Position numbers and translations under genes: made by a program. This document shows positions 45,572-53,842 of a stretch of 64,000 nt of DNA, piece after piece. The notes below the pieces were generated by a model, which was not told the DNA's origin, searched no databases, and saw only the letters and a program-made list of their open reading frames with translations. This DNA comes from Aeromonas dhakensis (GTDB lineage Bacteria; Pseudomonadota; Gammaproteobacteria; Enterobacterales; Aeromonadaceae). Positions within the stretch are counted from its first letter, which is position 1. Each line of letters begins with the position of its first letter. The stretch covers positions 18,355-82,354 of the forward strand of contig NZ_CDBH01000018.1 of the NCBI RefSeq assembly GCF_000820305.1, in the 5' to 3' direction.

Positions 45572-46351
45572 TCATTGCTCGATGTCGAGCTCGGCCCGAA
45601 CCGGTTGCAGGTTGCGCAGGGTCGAGATGAGCACCAGGGTGGCGATGGCGGCCAGCAGGGCAAAGGAGGCGGAGTAACGGCTCAGTTCAAGCCCGCCCTT
45701 GCTGAGCGGCTTGTCCAGAAAATCCCCCACCACGGCGCCAAGGGGCCTGGTCAGGATGAAGGCGGCCCAGAACAGCAGGGTGCGCGATACCCGGGTCAGG
45801 TAGTAGGCGGCAATGATGGCGGCCAGCATGCCGCCAAACAGCAGGGTGCTGCCCGCATAGCCAAAGCCGGCCTCGTCAGCGATCCAGTCGCCCAGTGCGG
45901 TGCCCAGGGTCTGGGAGAACATGATGGTCACCCAGTAGAACAGCTCGGTGCGCGGCGTGGTGATGCTGCCGGTGGAGATGCTGCCCTGCAGCCGATACCA
46001 GAGCAGGAAGGAGCCCATCAGCAAGGCCAGCAGCAGGGTGGAGCCGCCGGCATAGCCCAGCCCGAGCGAGCGATCGACAAAGTCTGCCAGGGTGGTGCCG
46101 ACCGTGGTGGTGGCGATGATGGTGGTCCAGTAAAGGAGGGGGTTGTAGGAGGTTGCCGCGATCTGCGCGCTGACCGAGACGAAGAAGATCACGGCAAAGA
46201 TGCCTGTGCTCACCAGATAACCGAGCTCCATCGACATGGAAACGGCGTCTCCCCCTGTCTCCCCCAGGGTGGTCGCCAGGATCTTGATGACCCAGAACGC
46301 CAGGGTGATCTCTGGCACCTTGCTGATCGCTGCCTTGCTGTTGTCGTGCAT
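45572..46351 (-). CDS. COG4705-type multipass membrane protein with fourfold internal repeat
   Basis: 259 residues, about eight membrane helices. Four repeats of roughly 60 residues each carry a T/P-L-G/V-G-x-x-x-G/A-D core: TLGETGGD, TVGTTLADFVDRSLGLGYAG, TLGTALGDWIADEAGFGYAG and PLGAVVGDFLDKPLSKGG. Regularly placed acidic residues inside membrane helices suggest a cation or proton path, but no function is established. It is divergent from the eptA gene, and a perfect CTTAAG-N5-CTTAAG box lies 65 bp upstream, which suggests co-regulation. Confidence 0.78.
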   Translation of the reverse strand: MHDNSKAAISKVPEITLAFWVIKILATTLGETGGDAVSMSMELGYLVSTGIFAVIFFVSVSAQIAATSYNPLLYWTTIIATTTVGTTLADFVDRSLGLGYAGGSTLLLALLMGSFLLWYRLQGSISTGSITTPRTELFYWVTIMFSQTLGTALGDWIADEAGFGYAGSTLLFGGMLAAIIAAYYLTRVSRTLLFWAAFILTRPLGAVVGDFLDKPLSKGGLELSRYSASFALLAAIATLVLISTLRNLQPVRAELDIEQ

Positions 46352-46415
46352 GTTAACCCTCTCTCGTATCTGTCGTATGACGAGGACTCGTCAGGAGACA
46401 GCGTCGCCGAGCACT

Positions 46416-46432
46416 CTTAAGCAAAACTTAAG
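46416..46432. promoter_or_regulatory. PmrA-type box, palindromic CTTAAG-N5-CTTAAG
   Basis: Two perfect CTTAAG hexamers at 46416 and 46427, five bases apart, matching the direct-repeat box of PmrA-like response regulators. CTTAAG is its own complement, so the box reads the same on both strands and could serve either gene. Confidence 0.68.
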
Positions 46433-46540
46433 CGCGGGAGAGGGACCTGAAAAATGGTGGTAACGACGTGCCGATGGGAGGGCGTTGTCATTCAATATGA
46501 CAGCGAGCCGGTTTTTTGAGCAATCACATAACACGGATTG

Positions 46541-46557
46541 CTTAATTCTTCCTTAAG
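46541..46557 (+). promoter_or_regulatory. PmrA-type box CTTAAT-N5-CTTAAG before eptA
   Basis: CTTAAT at 46541 and CTTAAG at 46552, exactly five bases apart and 11 bp centre to centre. TAGGCT, a possible -10, starts 10 bp after the box. PmrA activates eptA-type genes in enterobacteria through this motif. Confidence 0.7.
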
Positions 46558-46739
46558 TTTTGCCGGTTAGGCTGTCGGTTTGCTGTGATTGTTGATATTC
46601 ATCACATTATTAAAAATGTCTGAAAATATCGCATTTGGCGTTTTCAACACACTGTTAATATCCGGCGCCAAATATCGGCGTGTCGACTCCGGAACGGGTA
46701 TTTCAAGGTGTAATAAAGAAGTGTAACAGGGAGATATAC

Positions 46740-48365
46740 ATGCCTTCTTTTCTTAGAATAAGAATTGTTCCATTTGTGTTTTTGCTGGCATTCATCTTTG
46801 CCTTCTTGCTGAACTGGCCAGTATTGCTGCATTTTTATGAAATATTGACGCAGCTTGAACATTTTAAAATCGGGTTTGCCATCTCTATTCCCATCGTGCT
46901 GGTTGCGGCATTGAACTTTGTCTTCATGCCATTTTCTGTACGTTATTTAATCAAGCCTTTCTTTGCTTTTCTGTTTATCACGGGTGCCATTGCCAGCTAC
47001 ACCATGATGAAATACAAGGTGCTGTTTGATGGCGACATGATCCAGAACATCTTTGAGACCAACCAGAGCGAGGCGCACTCCTATCTGAGCGTGCCCATCG
47101 TGATCTGGGTATTGCTGGCCGGGGTACTGCCAGCGGTGCTGCTGTTCTTCGTCAAGATAGAGTATCCGGCCAGATGGTATCAGGGGCTGCTGCAGCGCGG
47201 GCTCTCCATGCTGGCCTCCCTCGTGGTGCTGGGGCTCATCGCCGCGGCCTACTACCAGGACTACGCCTCGGTCGGGCGCAACAACCAGACCCTGAACCGG
47301 GAGATAGTGCCGGCCAACTACATGTACAGCACCGCCAGGTATCTGCAGAAACGCTATCTGACAGAGCCGGTGCCGTTCCAGCGCCTGGGCGACGACGCCA
47401 AGCGGGTGGCCGGTGCGGACAAGCCGACCATGATGTTCCTGGTGGTGGGGGAGACGGCGCGCGGCAAGAACTTCTCCATGAACGGCTATCACAAGGAGAC
47501 CAACCCCTTCACCAGCAAGCAGGCGGGGATCATCTCCTTCAACGACGTGCGCTCCTGCGGCACGGCGACCGCGGTCTCGGTGCCCTGCATGTTCTCCAAC
47601 ATGGGGCGCAACCAGTTCGACGGCAACCAGGCCCGCAACAGCGAAGGGCTGCTGGACGTGCTGCAAAAGAGCGGCGTCTCCATCTTCTGGAAGGAGAACG
47701 ACGGCGGCTGCAAGGGGGTGTGCGATCGGGTGCCCAACATGGTGGTCAACCCCAAGGATCACCCCAAGTTCTGCGACAAGAACACCTGTTATGACGAGGT
47801 GGTGCTGGAGGGGCTGGATGACGAACTGGCGGGCATGAAGGGGGACAAGCTGGTGGGTTTCCACCTCATCGGCAGCCATGGGCCGACCTATTACAAGCGT
47901 TATCCGGGCTCGCACCGCCACTTCCTGCCGGATTGCCAGCGCAGCGACATCGAGAACTGCACCGATCAGGAGCTGGAGAATACCTATGACAACACCATTC
48001 GCTACACCGATTATGTGATTGCCAGCATGATCGAGCGCTTGAAAAAGTACGAGGACAAATACAATACGGCGCTGGTCTATATTTCCGACCACGGTGAGTC
48101 ACTGGGGGCATTGGGACTTTATCTGCACGGCACCCCTTATAAATTTGCGCCGGATGATCAGACCCGGGTCCCCATGCAGGTGTGGATGTCATCGGGTTTT
48201 GCCAAAGAGAAGGGGATGAACCTCGACTGTTTGCAGCAGAAGGCGGCCAATACCCGTTATTCTCACGACAACCTGTTCTCCTCCATGTTGGGGATCTGGG
48301 ATGTGAATACGGCCGTGTATGAACAGCCGCTGGATATCTTCAGCCAGTGTCGCAGCGTGCAATAA
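46740..48365 (+). CDS. eptA: MCR-3-like lipid A phosphoethanolamine transferase
   Basis: 541 residues, the exact length of MCR-3 as I recall it, and close to it along the whole chain (for example GETARGKNFSMNGY, RSCGTATAVSVPCMFSNMGR, FWKENDGGCKGVCDRVPN, SDHGESLGALGLYLHGTPY). Five N-terminal membrane helices precede a periplasmic alkaline-phosphatase-like domain. The expected zinc and nucleophile residues are present: Glu238, Thr277, and the Asp-His of SDHGES. It transfers phosphoethanolamine from phosphatidylethanolamine to lipid A, which lowers affinity for polymyxins and host cationic peptides. There is no dgkA beside it and no insertion sequence, so this looks like a resident gene. GGGAGA precedes the ATG. 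Confidence 0.93.
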   Translation: MPSFLRIRIVPFVFLLAFIFAFLLNWPVLLHFYEILTQLEHFKIGFAISIPIVLVAALNFVFMPFSVRYLIKPFFAFLFITGAIASYTMMKYKVLFDGDMIQNIFETNQSEAHSYLSVPIVIWVLLAGVLPAVLLFFVKIEYPARWYQGLLQRGLSMLASLVVLGLIAAAYYQDYASVGRNNQTLNREIVPANYMYSTARYLQKRYLTEPVPFQRLGDDAKRVAGADKPTMMFLVVGETARGKNFSMNGYHKETNPFTSKQAGIISFNDVRSCGTATAVSVPCMFSNMGRNQFDGNQARNSEGLLDVLQKSGVSIFWKENDGGCKGVCDRVPNMVVNPKDHPKFCDKNTCYDEVVLEGLDDELAGMKGDKLVGFHLIGSHGPTYYKRYPGSHRHFLPDCQRSDIENCTDQELENTYDNTIRYTDYVIASMIERLKKYEDKYNTALVYISDHGESLGALGLYLHGTPYKFAPDDQTRVPMQVWMSSGFAKEKGMNLDCLQQKAANTRYSHDNLFSSMLGIWDVNTAVYEQPLDIFSQCRSVQ

Positions 48366-48380
48366 CGCCATAGCGATATA

Positions 48381-48410
48381 AAGGGGAGCCAGGCTCCCCT
48401 TTTTTATTTT
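48381..48410 (+). terminator. Intrinsic terminator after eptA
   Basis: aaggggagcc / ggctcccctt with a short loop, followed by TTTTTTATTTT. Confidence 0.9.
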
Positions 48411-48819
48411 AGCGCGCCACTATGATGATTCTTTGAGCGACTTGCCGCACCAACCAGATGGGGCGGGCGGATCCCTTTATCTGGTGTATGATATTTCTGT
48501 TTATTAATTGTTCAGAGCGATGGCGGGATGCGGGCCTGTGTCGCCGGGGAATTAATCCGGCCAGGGCTGAGTAATTTATTTTCACGGCGAGACTCGTCTT
48601 TTGCAAAAGAGTCGATATAAAGTGGGATGCCATGCTGGGGCGTGCTGGTTTGCCGGATGATCAGGTCGTCACGCTCACCTTCCCGGCTCGCCCGTCATGG
48701 CGCATCACACAGCAGTCAAAGAGCAAGAGGCGAGTATGTGCCAGGGGCACTGCCCGCCTCGGTGCAATGTTCAGCAACATGACGCAGGCAGCCATCAGCC
48801 GCGTCGGTAGGGATTGGCA
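48411..48819. other. Intergenic leader of mprF
   Basis: About 410 bp with only short, unconvincing frames on both strands. It contains an inverted pair accagat (48453) and atctggt (48479). I see no clear regulator site or promoter. Confidence 0.5.
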
Positions 48820-51369
48820 ATGCGGCGTCATCTGTTTATCTGGTTAGGCCCGTTATGTAGCTTGTTGTTGTTGGGGGCGGCGCTGGTCGTCCTCTATCGT
48901 TTGACCCACCTCTGGCACTGGCACGACATCCGGCTGGCCATCTGGTCTTTGCCGCTGCCGCTGTTGGGGGGTGCCCTGTTGCTGACCCTGCTCAGCTATG
49001 GCTGTCTCTGCTGCTACGACATGCTGGCGGTGCACGCCCTCGGCAAGCGGCTGCCCTGGCAGCAGGTGGGAGTCACCTCGTTTATCGCCTACACCTTCTC
49101 CAATACCCTGGGTTTCGCCCTGCTGACCGGCTCGTCGGTGCGCTATCGCATCTACTCGGCCCTCGGGCTCAACACCGGGGAGGTGGCCAGGATCATCCTC
49201 TTCTGCTCGGTGACCTTCTTCCTCGGCCTGCTGGCCTGGGGGGGCTCTGCCCTGTTGGTGGGGCAGGCCACCACCCTGTTGCCGGACTGGCCGCTGTGGG
49301 CCGATCAGCTGCTCAACCTGGCGGGGGGGCTGGCGCTCTTGGCGGTGCTTGGCTACCTGTTCTGGCCAAAGCCCGTGCTGGTCTGGCGTGGCCATGAGCT
49401 GGTATTGCCGATATTCAGAACCCGGTTGCTGCAACTGCTGGTGGCGCTGCTGGACTGGATGGCCGCTGCCGCCGTGCTCTATGTGCTGCTGCCGGCAGAC
49501 AGCGTCTCCTATCCGGTGCTGCTCAGTGCCTTCGTGCTGGCCAGCTTCCTCGGGGTGTTGGCCCATGTGCCCGGCGGGATCGGGGTGTTCGAGGCGAGCA
49601 TGAGCCTGCTGCTGGCCAAGTACCTGCCGGTGGACAAGCTCTTGGCCTCCCTGCTGCTCTATCGCTGCATCTACTATGTGCTGCCCTTTTTGTGCGCCCT
49701 GCTGCTGTTCACCAGTCAGGAGCTGCTGCAACAGAAGGCGCGCTGGAGCCGGTTGCAGGGCATCATGAGCGCGGTGCGCGAGTTCCTGCCGGCCCTCATC
49801 AGCCTGGGGGCGTTCGCGGCGGGCAGCCTGCTGCTCTGCTCCGGGATGATCCCCACCATGCGCGGGCGCATCGAGATGTTCCTGCAGGTATTGCCGTTGC
49901 ACCTGCTGGAGCTCTCCCATGTGCTGGGCAGCGTCAGTGGCGTGCTGCTGATCCTGCTGGCCCGCAGCCTCTACCGGCGCCACGATGCGGCGTTTCGCAT
50001 CACCCAGCTGCTGCTGGGGCTGGGGATGATCTTCTCCCTGCTCAAGGGGTTCGACTGGGAGTCGGCCCTGCTGCTCGGGCTGTTCCTGCTCATCATCACC
50101 CCCTGTCGCTCACTGTTCTATCGCAAGGGCTCCCTGCTGCACGCCCAGTTCACCCCGGGCTGGCTCATCTCGGTGGGGGCCGTGCTGCTGGGGGCGCTCT
50201 GGCTGCTGCTCTTCTCCTACCGCCAGGTGGAGTATGACCACGCCCTCTGGTTCCACTTCTCGCCCCATGGCGCCGCCTCCCGCGGGCTGCGGGCCATGGG
50301 CAGCGTGGTGGCGGTGCTGGCCGTGGTCGGGGTGGCCCAGCTGCTGGCGCCGCTGCGGGTCTCCGGGCGCAAGCCGGAGCCGGACGAGCTGGCCCGTGCC
50401 CATGCCCTGGTGCTGCGCGAGGGGGGTGGCCACGGTTACCTGGCCCAGCTTGGCGACAAGTCGCTGCTGTTTCACCCCGGCGGCGAGGCGTTTCTGATGT
50501 ACGGCGTCGAGGGCAACGGCTGGATCGTGATGGGGGATCCCATCGGTCAGCCTGAGCTTATCGAGGAGCTGCTCTGGCAGTTTCGCGAGCTGTGCGATCA
50601 GCACGATGCCAGCCCGGTGTTCTACCAGGTGTCGGCCCGCTACCTGCCGCTCTATCTGGAGCTGGGGCTGATCCCGTTCAAGCTGGGGGAGGAAGCCATC
50701 GTCGATCTGGCGGCCTTCGAGCTGGCCGGCAGCCGGCTGCGCAACCTGCGTCAGAGCCATGCCAAGGGCAAGCGGGAGGGGTTGTCGTTCGAGGTGGTGG
50801 CGCCGGAGTGCGTGCCTGCGCTGCTGCCCCGCCTCAAGGAGGTGTCGGACACCTGGCTGCAGAGCAAGCAGGGCAAGGAGAAGGGCTTCTCGGTGGGCAG
50901 TTTCGAGCCGGCCTATCTCAGTCTGAGCCCGGCCGCCCTGGTGTGGCACGAGGGGCAGATCGTCGGCTTTGCCAACCTCTGGGTCAGCGACAACAAGGCG
51001 AGCCTCTCCATCGACCTGATGCGCTACAGCCTGGACACGGGCACGGCCCCCATCATGGATTTCCTGTTCGTCGAGCTGCTGCTGTGGGGCAAGGGCGAGG
51101 GCTACGCCAGCTTCAACCTCGGCATGGCGCCCATGTCCGGCTTCAACGATCACCCCCTGAGCGGTTACTGGACCAAGCTTGGCAACACCATCTTCACCCG
51201 GGGCAGCCGTTTCTACAATTTTCAGGGGCTCAGGCGCTACAAGGAGAAGTTCTCGCCGGACTGGGAGCCGCGCTACCTGCTCTGCGCCAGCAAGCTGGTG
51301 TTGCCGCGGGTGCTGACCAACCTGATCTCCCTGATCAGCCGAGGCCCGTTCGGGCTCATCAAAAAGTAG
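48820..51369 (+). CDS. mprF: MprF, phosphatidylglycerol lysyltransferase/flippase
   Basis: 849 residues. About fourteen membrane helices (about 8-500) form the flippase half, including IAYTFSNTLGFALLTGSSVRY and HVPGGIGVFEASMSLLLAKY. The cytoplasmic GNAT-like DUF2156 domain (about 515-845: VEGNGWIVMGDPIGQPELIE; FNLGMAPMSGFNDHPLSGYW) transfers an amino acid from aminoacyl-tRNA to phosphatidylglycerol. The product, usually lysyl- or alanyl-phosphatidylglycerol, lowers membrane negative charge. ATG 48820 lies 7 bp behind AGGGA; a TTG at 48814 is also open. It is followed after 9 bp by a virJ-like gene, forming an operon. Confidence 0.92.
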   Translation: MRRHLFIWLGPLCSLLLLGAALVVLYRLTHLWHWHDIRLAIWSLPLPLLGGALLLTLLSYGCLCCYDMLAVHALGKRLPWQQVGVTSFIAYTFSNTLGFALLTGSSVRYRIYSALGLNTGEVARIILFCSVTFFLGLLAWGGSALLVGQATTLLPDWPLWADQLLNLAGGLALLAVLGYLFWPKPVLVWRGHELVLPIFRTRLLQLLVALLDWMAAAAVLYVLLPADSVSYPVLLSAFVLASFLGVLAHVPGGIGVFEASMSLLLAKYLPVDKLLASLLLYRCIYYVLPFLCALLLFTSQELLQQKARWSRLQGIMSAVREFLPALISLGAFAAGSLLLCSGMIPTMRGRIEMFLQVLPLHLLELSHVLGSVSGVLLILLARSLYRRHDAAFRITQLLLGLGMIFSLLKGFDWESALLLGLFLLIITPCRSLFYRKGSLLHAQFTPGWLISVGAVLLGALWLLLFSYRQVEYDHALWFHFSPHGAASRGLRAMGSVVAVLAVVGVAQLLAPLRVSGRKPEPDELARAHALVLREGGGHGYLAQLGDKSLLFHPGGEAFLMYGVEGNGWIVMGDPIGQPELIEELLWQFRELCDQHDASPVFYQVSARYLPLYLELGLIPFKLGEEAIVDLAAFELAGSRLRNLRQSHAKGKREGLSFEVVAPECVPALLPRLKEVSDTWLQSKQGKEKGFSVGSFEPAYLSLSPAALVWHEGQIVGFANLWVSDNKASLSIDLMRYSLDTGTAPIMDFLFVELLLWGKGEGYASFNLGMAPMSGFNDHPLSGYWTKLGNTIFTRGSRFYNFQGLRRYKEKFSPDWEPRYLLCASKLVLPRVLTNLISLISRGPFGLIKK

Positions 51370-51378
51370 GAGTCGTTC

Positions 51379-52065
51379 ATGAGGATCCTGTTATTGCTGC
51401 TGGCGTGCTGCGCCTTCTCGCTCTCGGCCGCGCCGGTGAAAGAAGATCTCGGGTTGGTGGAGCTGCCGGTGGCGCAAGCCTCGAGTGCCCCCATGGTGGT
51501 GTTTCTGAGCGGTGATGGCGGCTGGGCCGCGCTGGACAAGGGGCTCAGCGCCCAGTTGCAGCAGCACGGCATGCCGGTGGTGGGCTGGAGCTCGCTCACC
51601 TACTACTGGAAGAAGAAAGATCCAGAGCAGGTCACCGCCGATCTGGTGCGGATCCTGGACGATTACCAGTCCCGCTGGGGGCGCCAGCGCTGGCTGCTGG
51701 TGGGCTTCTCCTTCGGGGCGGAAATCGTGCCCTTCGTCATCAACCGGCTGCCCGAACCCTACCGCAAGAGCCTGATCGGAGCCGTGATGCTCTCCCCCTC
51801 GACCGCCTCCGACTTCGAGATCCACGTCAGCGACATGGTGACCCGCGACAAGGCGGGCAGCTATCCCACCCAGCCCGAGGTCAACGCCATTCACTCCCTG
51901 CCGATGCTCTGCCTGCAGGGGGCGGCAGACGACTCGCCGGTACGGCTCTGCCCCCACTTGCAGCAGCCCAACGTGACTACTGTGACCCTGCCGGGATCCC
52001 ACCATTTCGAGGATGACTACCCTGTGCTGTACCAGGCCATCGCCAGCCATCTCCGCCTGCAGTAA
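51379..52065 (+). CDS. VirJ/AcvB-family periplasmic serine hydrolase
   Basis: 228 residues with a signal peptide (MRILLLLLACCAFSLSAAP) and the VirJ alpha/beta-hydrolase core. VFLSGDGGW is the family start motif, GFSFGAEIVPFVINRLP carries the nucleophile elbow G-x-S-x-G, and the C-terminal GSHHFEDDY supplies the catalytic His. In Agrobacterium the related AcvB hydrolyses lysyl-phosphatidylglycerol made by the MprF-type LpiA. Placement directly behind mprF points to the same job here: removing the amino acid from the outer leaflet lipid. That role is inference from family and context. Confidence 0.85.
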   Translation: MRILLLLLACCAFSLSAAPVKEDLGLVELPVAQASSAPMVVFLSGDGGWAALDKGLSAQLQQHGMPVVGWSSLTYYWKKKDPEQVTADLVRILDDYQSRWGRQRWLLVGFSFGAEIVPFVINRLPEPYRKSLIGAVMLSPSTASDFEIHVSDMVTRDKAGSYPTQPEVNAIHSLPMLCLQGAADDSPVRLCPHLQQPNVTTVTLPGSHHFEDDYPVLYQAIASHLRLQ

Positions 52066-52087
52066 GTGTGAACGCGGGTAGAAAAAC

Positions 52088-52101
52088 TTGATGTAAATCA
52101 A
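52088..52101. promoter_or_regulatory. Perfect FNR box before the Aer-like receptor gene
   Basis: TTGATGTAAATCAA matches the FNR palindrome TTGAT-N4-ATCAA at all ten defined positions. It lies 121 bp before the receptor gene start, and the oxygen/redox role of that gene fits FNR control. No clear -10 could be placed. Confidence 0.72.
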
Positions 52102-52116
52102 AGTTCATTCCCTATC

Positions 52117-52151
52117 AGGCCGGATTGTGCGTAGCCGGCCTGTTTCTTTTT
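52117..52151 (+). terminator. Possible terminator after the virJ-like gene
   Basis: aggccgg and ccggcct with an 11-base loop, followed by GTTTCTTTTTG. It lies between the FNR box and the receptor gene, so it could also be part of the receptor leader. Confidence 0.5.
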
Positions 52152-52187
52152 GATTTCGCCTTTACAGGCGTGGATTGCTTCCCAACA

Positions 52188-52213
52188 CTCTACTGAGAAA
52201 TAAAACAGTAGAG
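52188..52213 (+). promoter_or_regulatory. Hairpin overlapping the ribosome site of the receptor gene
   Basis: ctctactg and cagtagag, 8 bp perfect, separated by ten A-rich bases. The right arm runs into the GAGGGGG ribosome site just before the ATG at 52222, so folding could limit translation. Confidence 0.55.
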
Positions 52214-52221
52214 GGGGCTGC

Positions 52222-53775
52222 ATGCGCGAACAAAGAGCTCATCTAATTGATCAGGAAGTGGATTTCGCCGCTGATGAACAGCTGGTGTCCACCACGGATC
52301 TGCGGGGCGTGATCACCTACGCCAATGACAACTTCTGCCGGGTCGCCGGTTACAGCCGAGCCGAGCTGGTGGGGCAGCACCACAACATGGTGCGCCACCC
52401 CGACATGCCCAAGGCGGCATTTGCCGACCTGTGGGGCAAGCTCAAGCAGGGCCAACCATGGCGCGGCATGGTGAAGAATCGCTGCCAGGATGGTCGCTAC
52501 TACTGGGTGGATGCCTATGTCACCCCCATCTTCGAGCAGGGCAAGATCAGCGGCTACCAGTCGGTGCGCTGCCGCGCCGATCCTCAAATGAAGCAGATCG
52601 CCGCTCGCACCTATGCGCGGCTGCGGGCGGCGGAACAGGGCGGTGGCAGGCCCAGAATTTCACTGGCGCGGCTGCGCCACGGGGTGGCGGTGGCCGGGCT
52701 GCTGGCACTGGGTTGGCTCGGCACAGTAGAACTGGGCGGCTGGGCCGCTCTTTACATGGCGCTGCCGCTGATCTTGCTGGGGTTGCTCTATCGTCACGAG
52801 CTCATCACCACCCCCCGTTACCTGCAGCAACTGGCCGGTGAGTATGACAGCCTGACCCGCCTCATCTACTCGGGGCAGGAGCCGAGCGCCATCGCCGACT
52901 TTCACATCAAGCTGCTGCAGGCCCGTATTCGCACCGTGCTTGGCCGGGTGGACGACGCCACGCACTCGTTGCAGGATCTGGCGGTACATCTGAAGAGCGC
53001 CTCCAGCGAGGCGAGCTCGGACATCGCCGAGCAGGATGCCCAGACCCAGCAGATGGCGACCGCCATCACAGAGATGGCGAGCACGGCGCAGGAGATTGCC
53101 CGCAACATCCAGGATACCAACAGCCAGATCGCCGAGGCCAAGGCTCACTGCCAGCACACGGATCAGCAGTTGATCGAGACCGAGCACAAGATCACCGATC
53201 TGGCGAAGGAGGCGGAGCACGCCTTTGCCTCGGCGGTGGCGCTGGCCAGCGAGTCGGATCGCATCGGGGTGCTGATGGGGGAAATCCAGGGCATCGCCGA
53301 TCAGACCAACCTGCTGGCGCTCAACGCCTCCATCGAGGCGGCCCGGGCCGGCGAGCAGGGGCGCGGCTTTGCGGTGGTGGCGGACGAGGTGCGCACCCTG
53401 TCTACCCGCACCCACAAGGCCACCGAACAGATCCAGGGCAGCATCGGCCAGATCCAGCGCACCCTGAACGGCTGGAAAGGGATGATGCAGAACAACCTGC
53501 AACAGACCCAGGCCTGCGTGGAGATGACCCGGATGGGGTCGGACAGCCTGCATCAGGTGCTGGCGGAGATCGAGCTGGTGATGGACTTCTCGGCCCAGAT
53601 CTCGGCGGCGGCGGAGCAGCAGCAGGCGGTGGTGGAGGACATCAGCCAGAACGTCAACCTCATCTCCCAGCACTCCCACGCCAACAGCAACAAGATGCAG
53701 GACGTGGACGAGTCGAGCGAGATCCTGCTGACCAAGGCCAGACAGCTCAAATCCCTGGGGCAGACCTTCGGCTAG
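52222..53775 (+). CDS. aer: Aer-like PAS-domain methyl-accepting chemotaxis protein
   Basis: 517 residues. An N-terminal PAS domain (about 15-115: [40 protein letters not shown]) resembles the FAD-binding PAS of Aer. Two close membrane helices (about 155-190) with almost no periplasmic loop follow, then a signalling domain with the conserved MCP hairpin ([20 protein letters not shown], then [15 protein letters not shown]). Aer receptors sense redox state through FAD and direct energy taxis. Cofactor is inferred from the family. It ends at a convergent hairpin. Confidence 0.88.
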   Translation: MREQRAHLIDQEVDFAADEQLVSTTDLRGVITYANDNFCRVAGYSRAELVGQHHNMVRHPDMPKAAFADLWGKLKQGQPWRGMVKNRCQDGRYYWVDAYVTPIFEQGKISGYQSVRCRADPQMKQIAARTYARLRAAEQGGGRPRISLARLRHGVAVAGLLALGWLGTVELGGWAALYMALPLILLGLLYRHELITTPRYLQQLAGEYDSLTRLIYSGQEPSAIADFHIKLLQARIRTVLGRVDDATHSLQDLAVHLKSASSEASSDIAEQDAQTQQMATAITEMASTAQEIARNIQDTNSQIAEAKAHCQHTDQQLIETEHKITDLAKEAEHAFASAVALASESDRIGVLMGEIQGIADQTNLLALNASIEAARAGEQGRGFAVVADEVRTLSTRTHKATEQIQGSIGQIQRTLNGWKGMMQNNLQQTQACVEMTRMGSDSLHQVLAEIELVMDFSAQISAAAEQQQAVVEDISQNVNLISQHSHANSNKMQDVDESSEILLTKARQLKSLGQTFG

Positions 53776-53797
53776 CCGGCGCCTGTCATCAACAAGA

Positions 53798-53827
53798 GAA
53801 CAAGGCCACCCACGGGTGGCCTTGTTC
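53798..53827. terminator. Hairpin between convergent receptor and GGDEF genes
   Basis: gaacaaggccaccc and gggtggccttgttc, a perfect 14-bp inverted repeat with a minimal loop. It has no long T-run, but its place between convergent genes suggests a shared terminator. Confidence 0.65.
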
Positions 53828-53842
53828 TGTCAGGCGTGTCGA

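Larger units (their letters stand above)
46352..46739. other. Divergent regulatory region between COG4705-like gene and eptA
   Basis: 388 bp without a gene. It holds the two CTTAA-type boxes listed separately and an A+T-rich stretch of about 100 bp before the eptA ribosome site. No -35/-10 pair stands out apart from TAGGCT at 46568. Confidence 0.6.

Noticed and set aside
46947..48092. 381-codon open frame antisense to eptA
   Set aside because: Shadow of a strongly supported gene, with no family resemblance.
48411..48819. Small frames at 48409-48633 (-) and 48632-48847 (+)
   Set aside because: No ribosome sites, no recognisable domains, and the + frame runs into the mprF start in another phase.
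48853..49983. 376-codon Gln-rich frame antisense to mprF
   Set aside because: Composition (Gln, His, Ala, Gly) is typical of reversed membrane-protein codons; no start signal.
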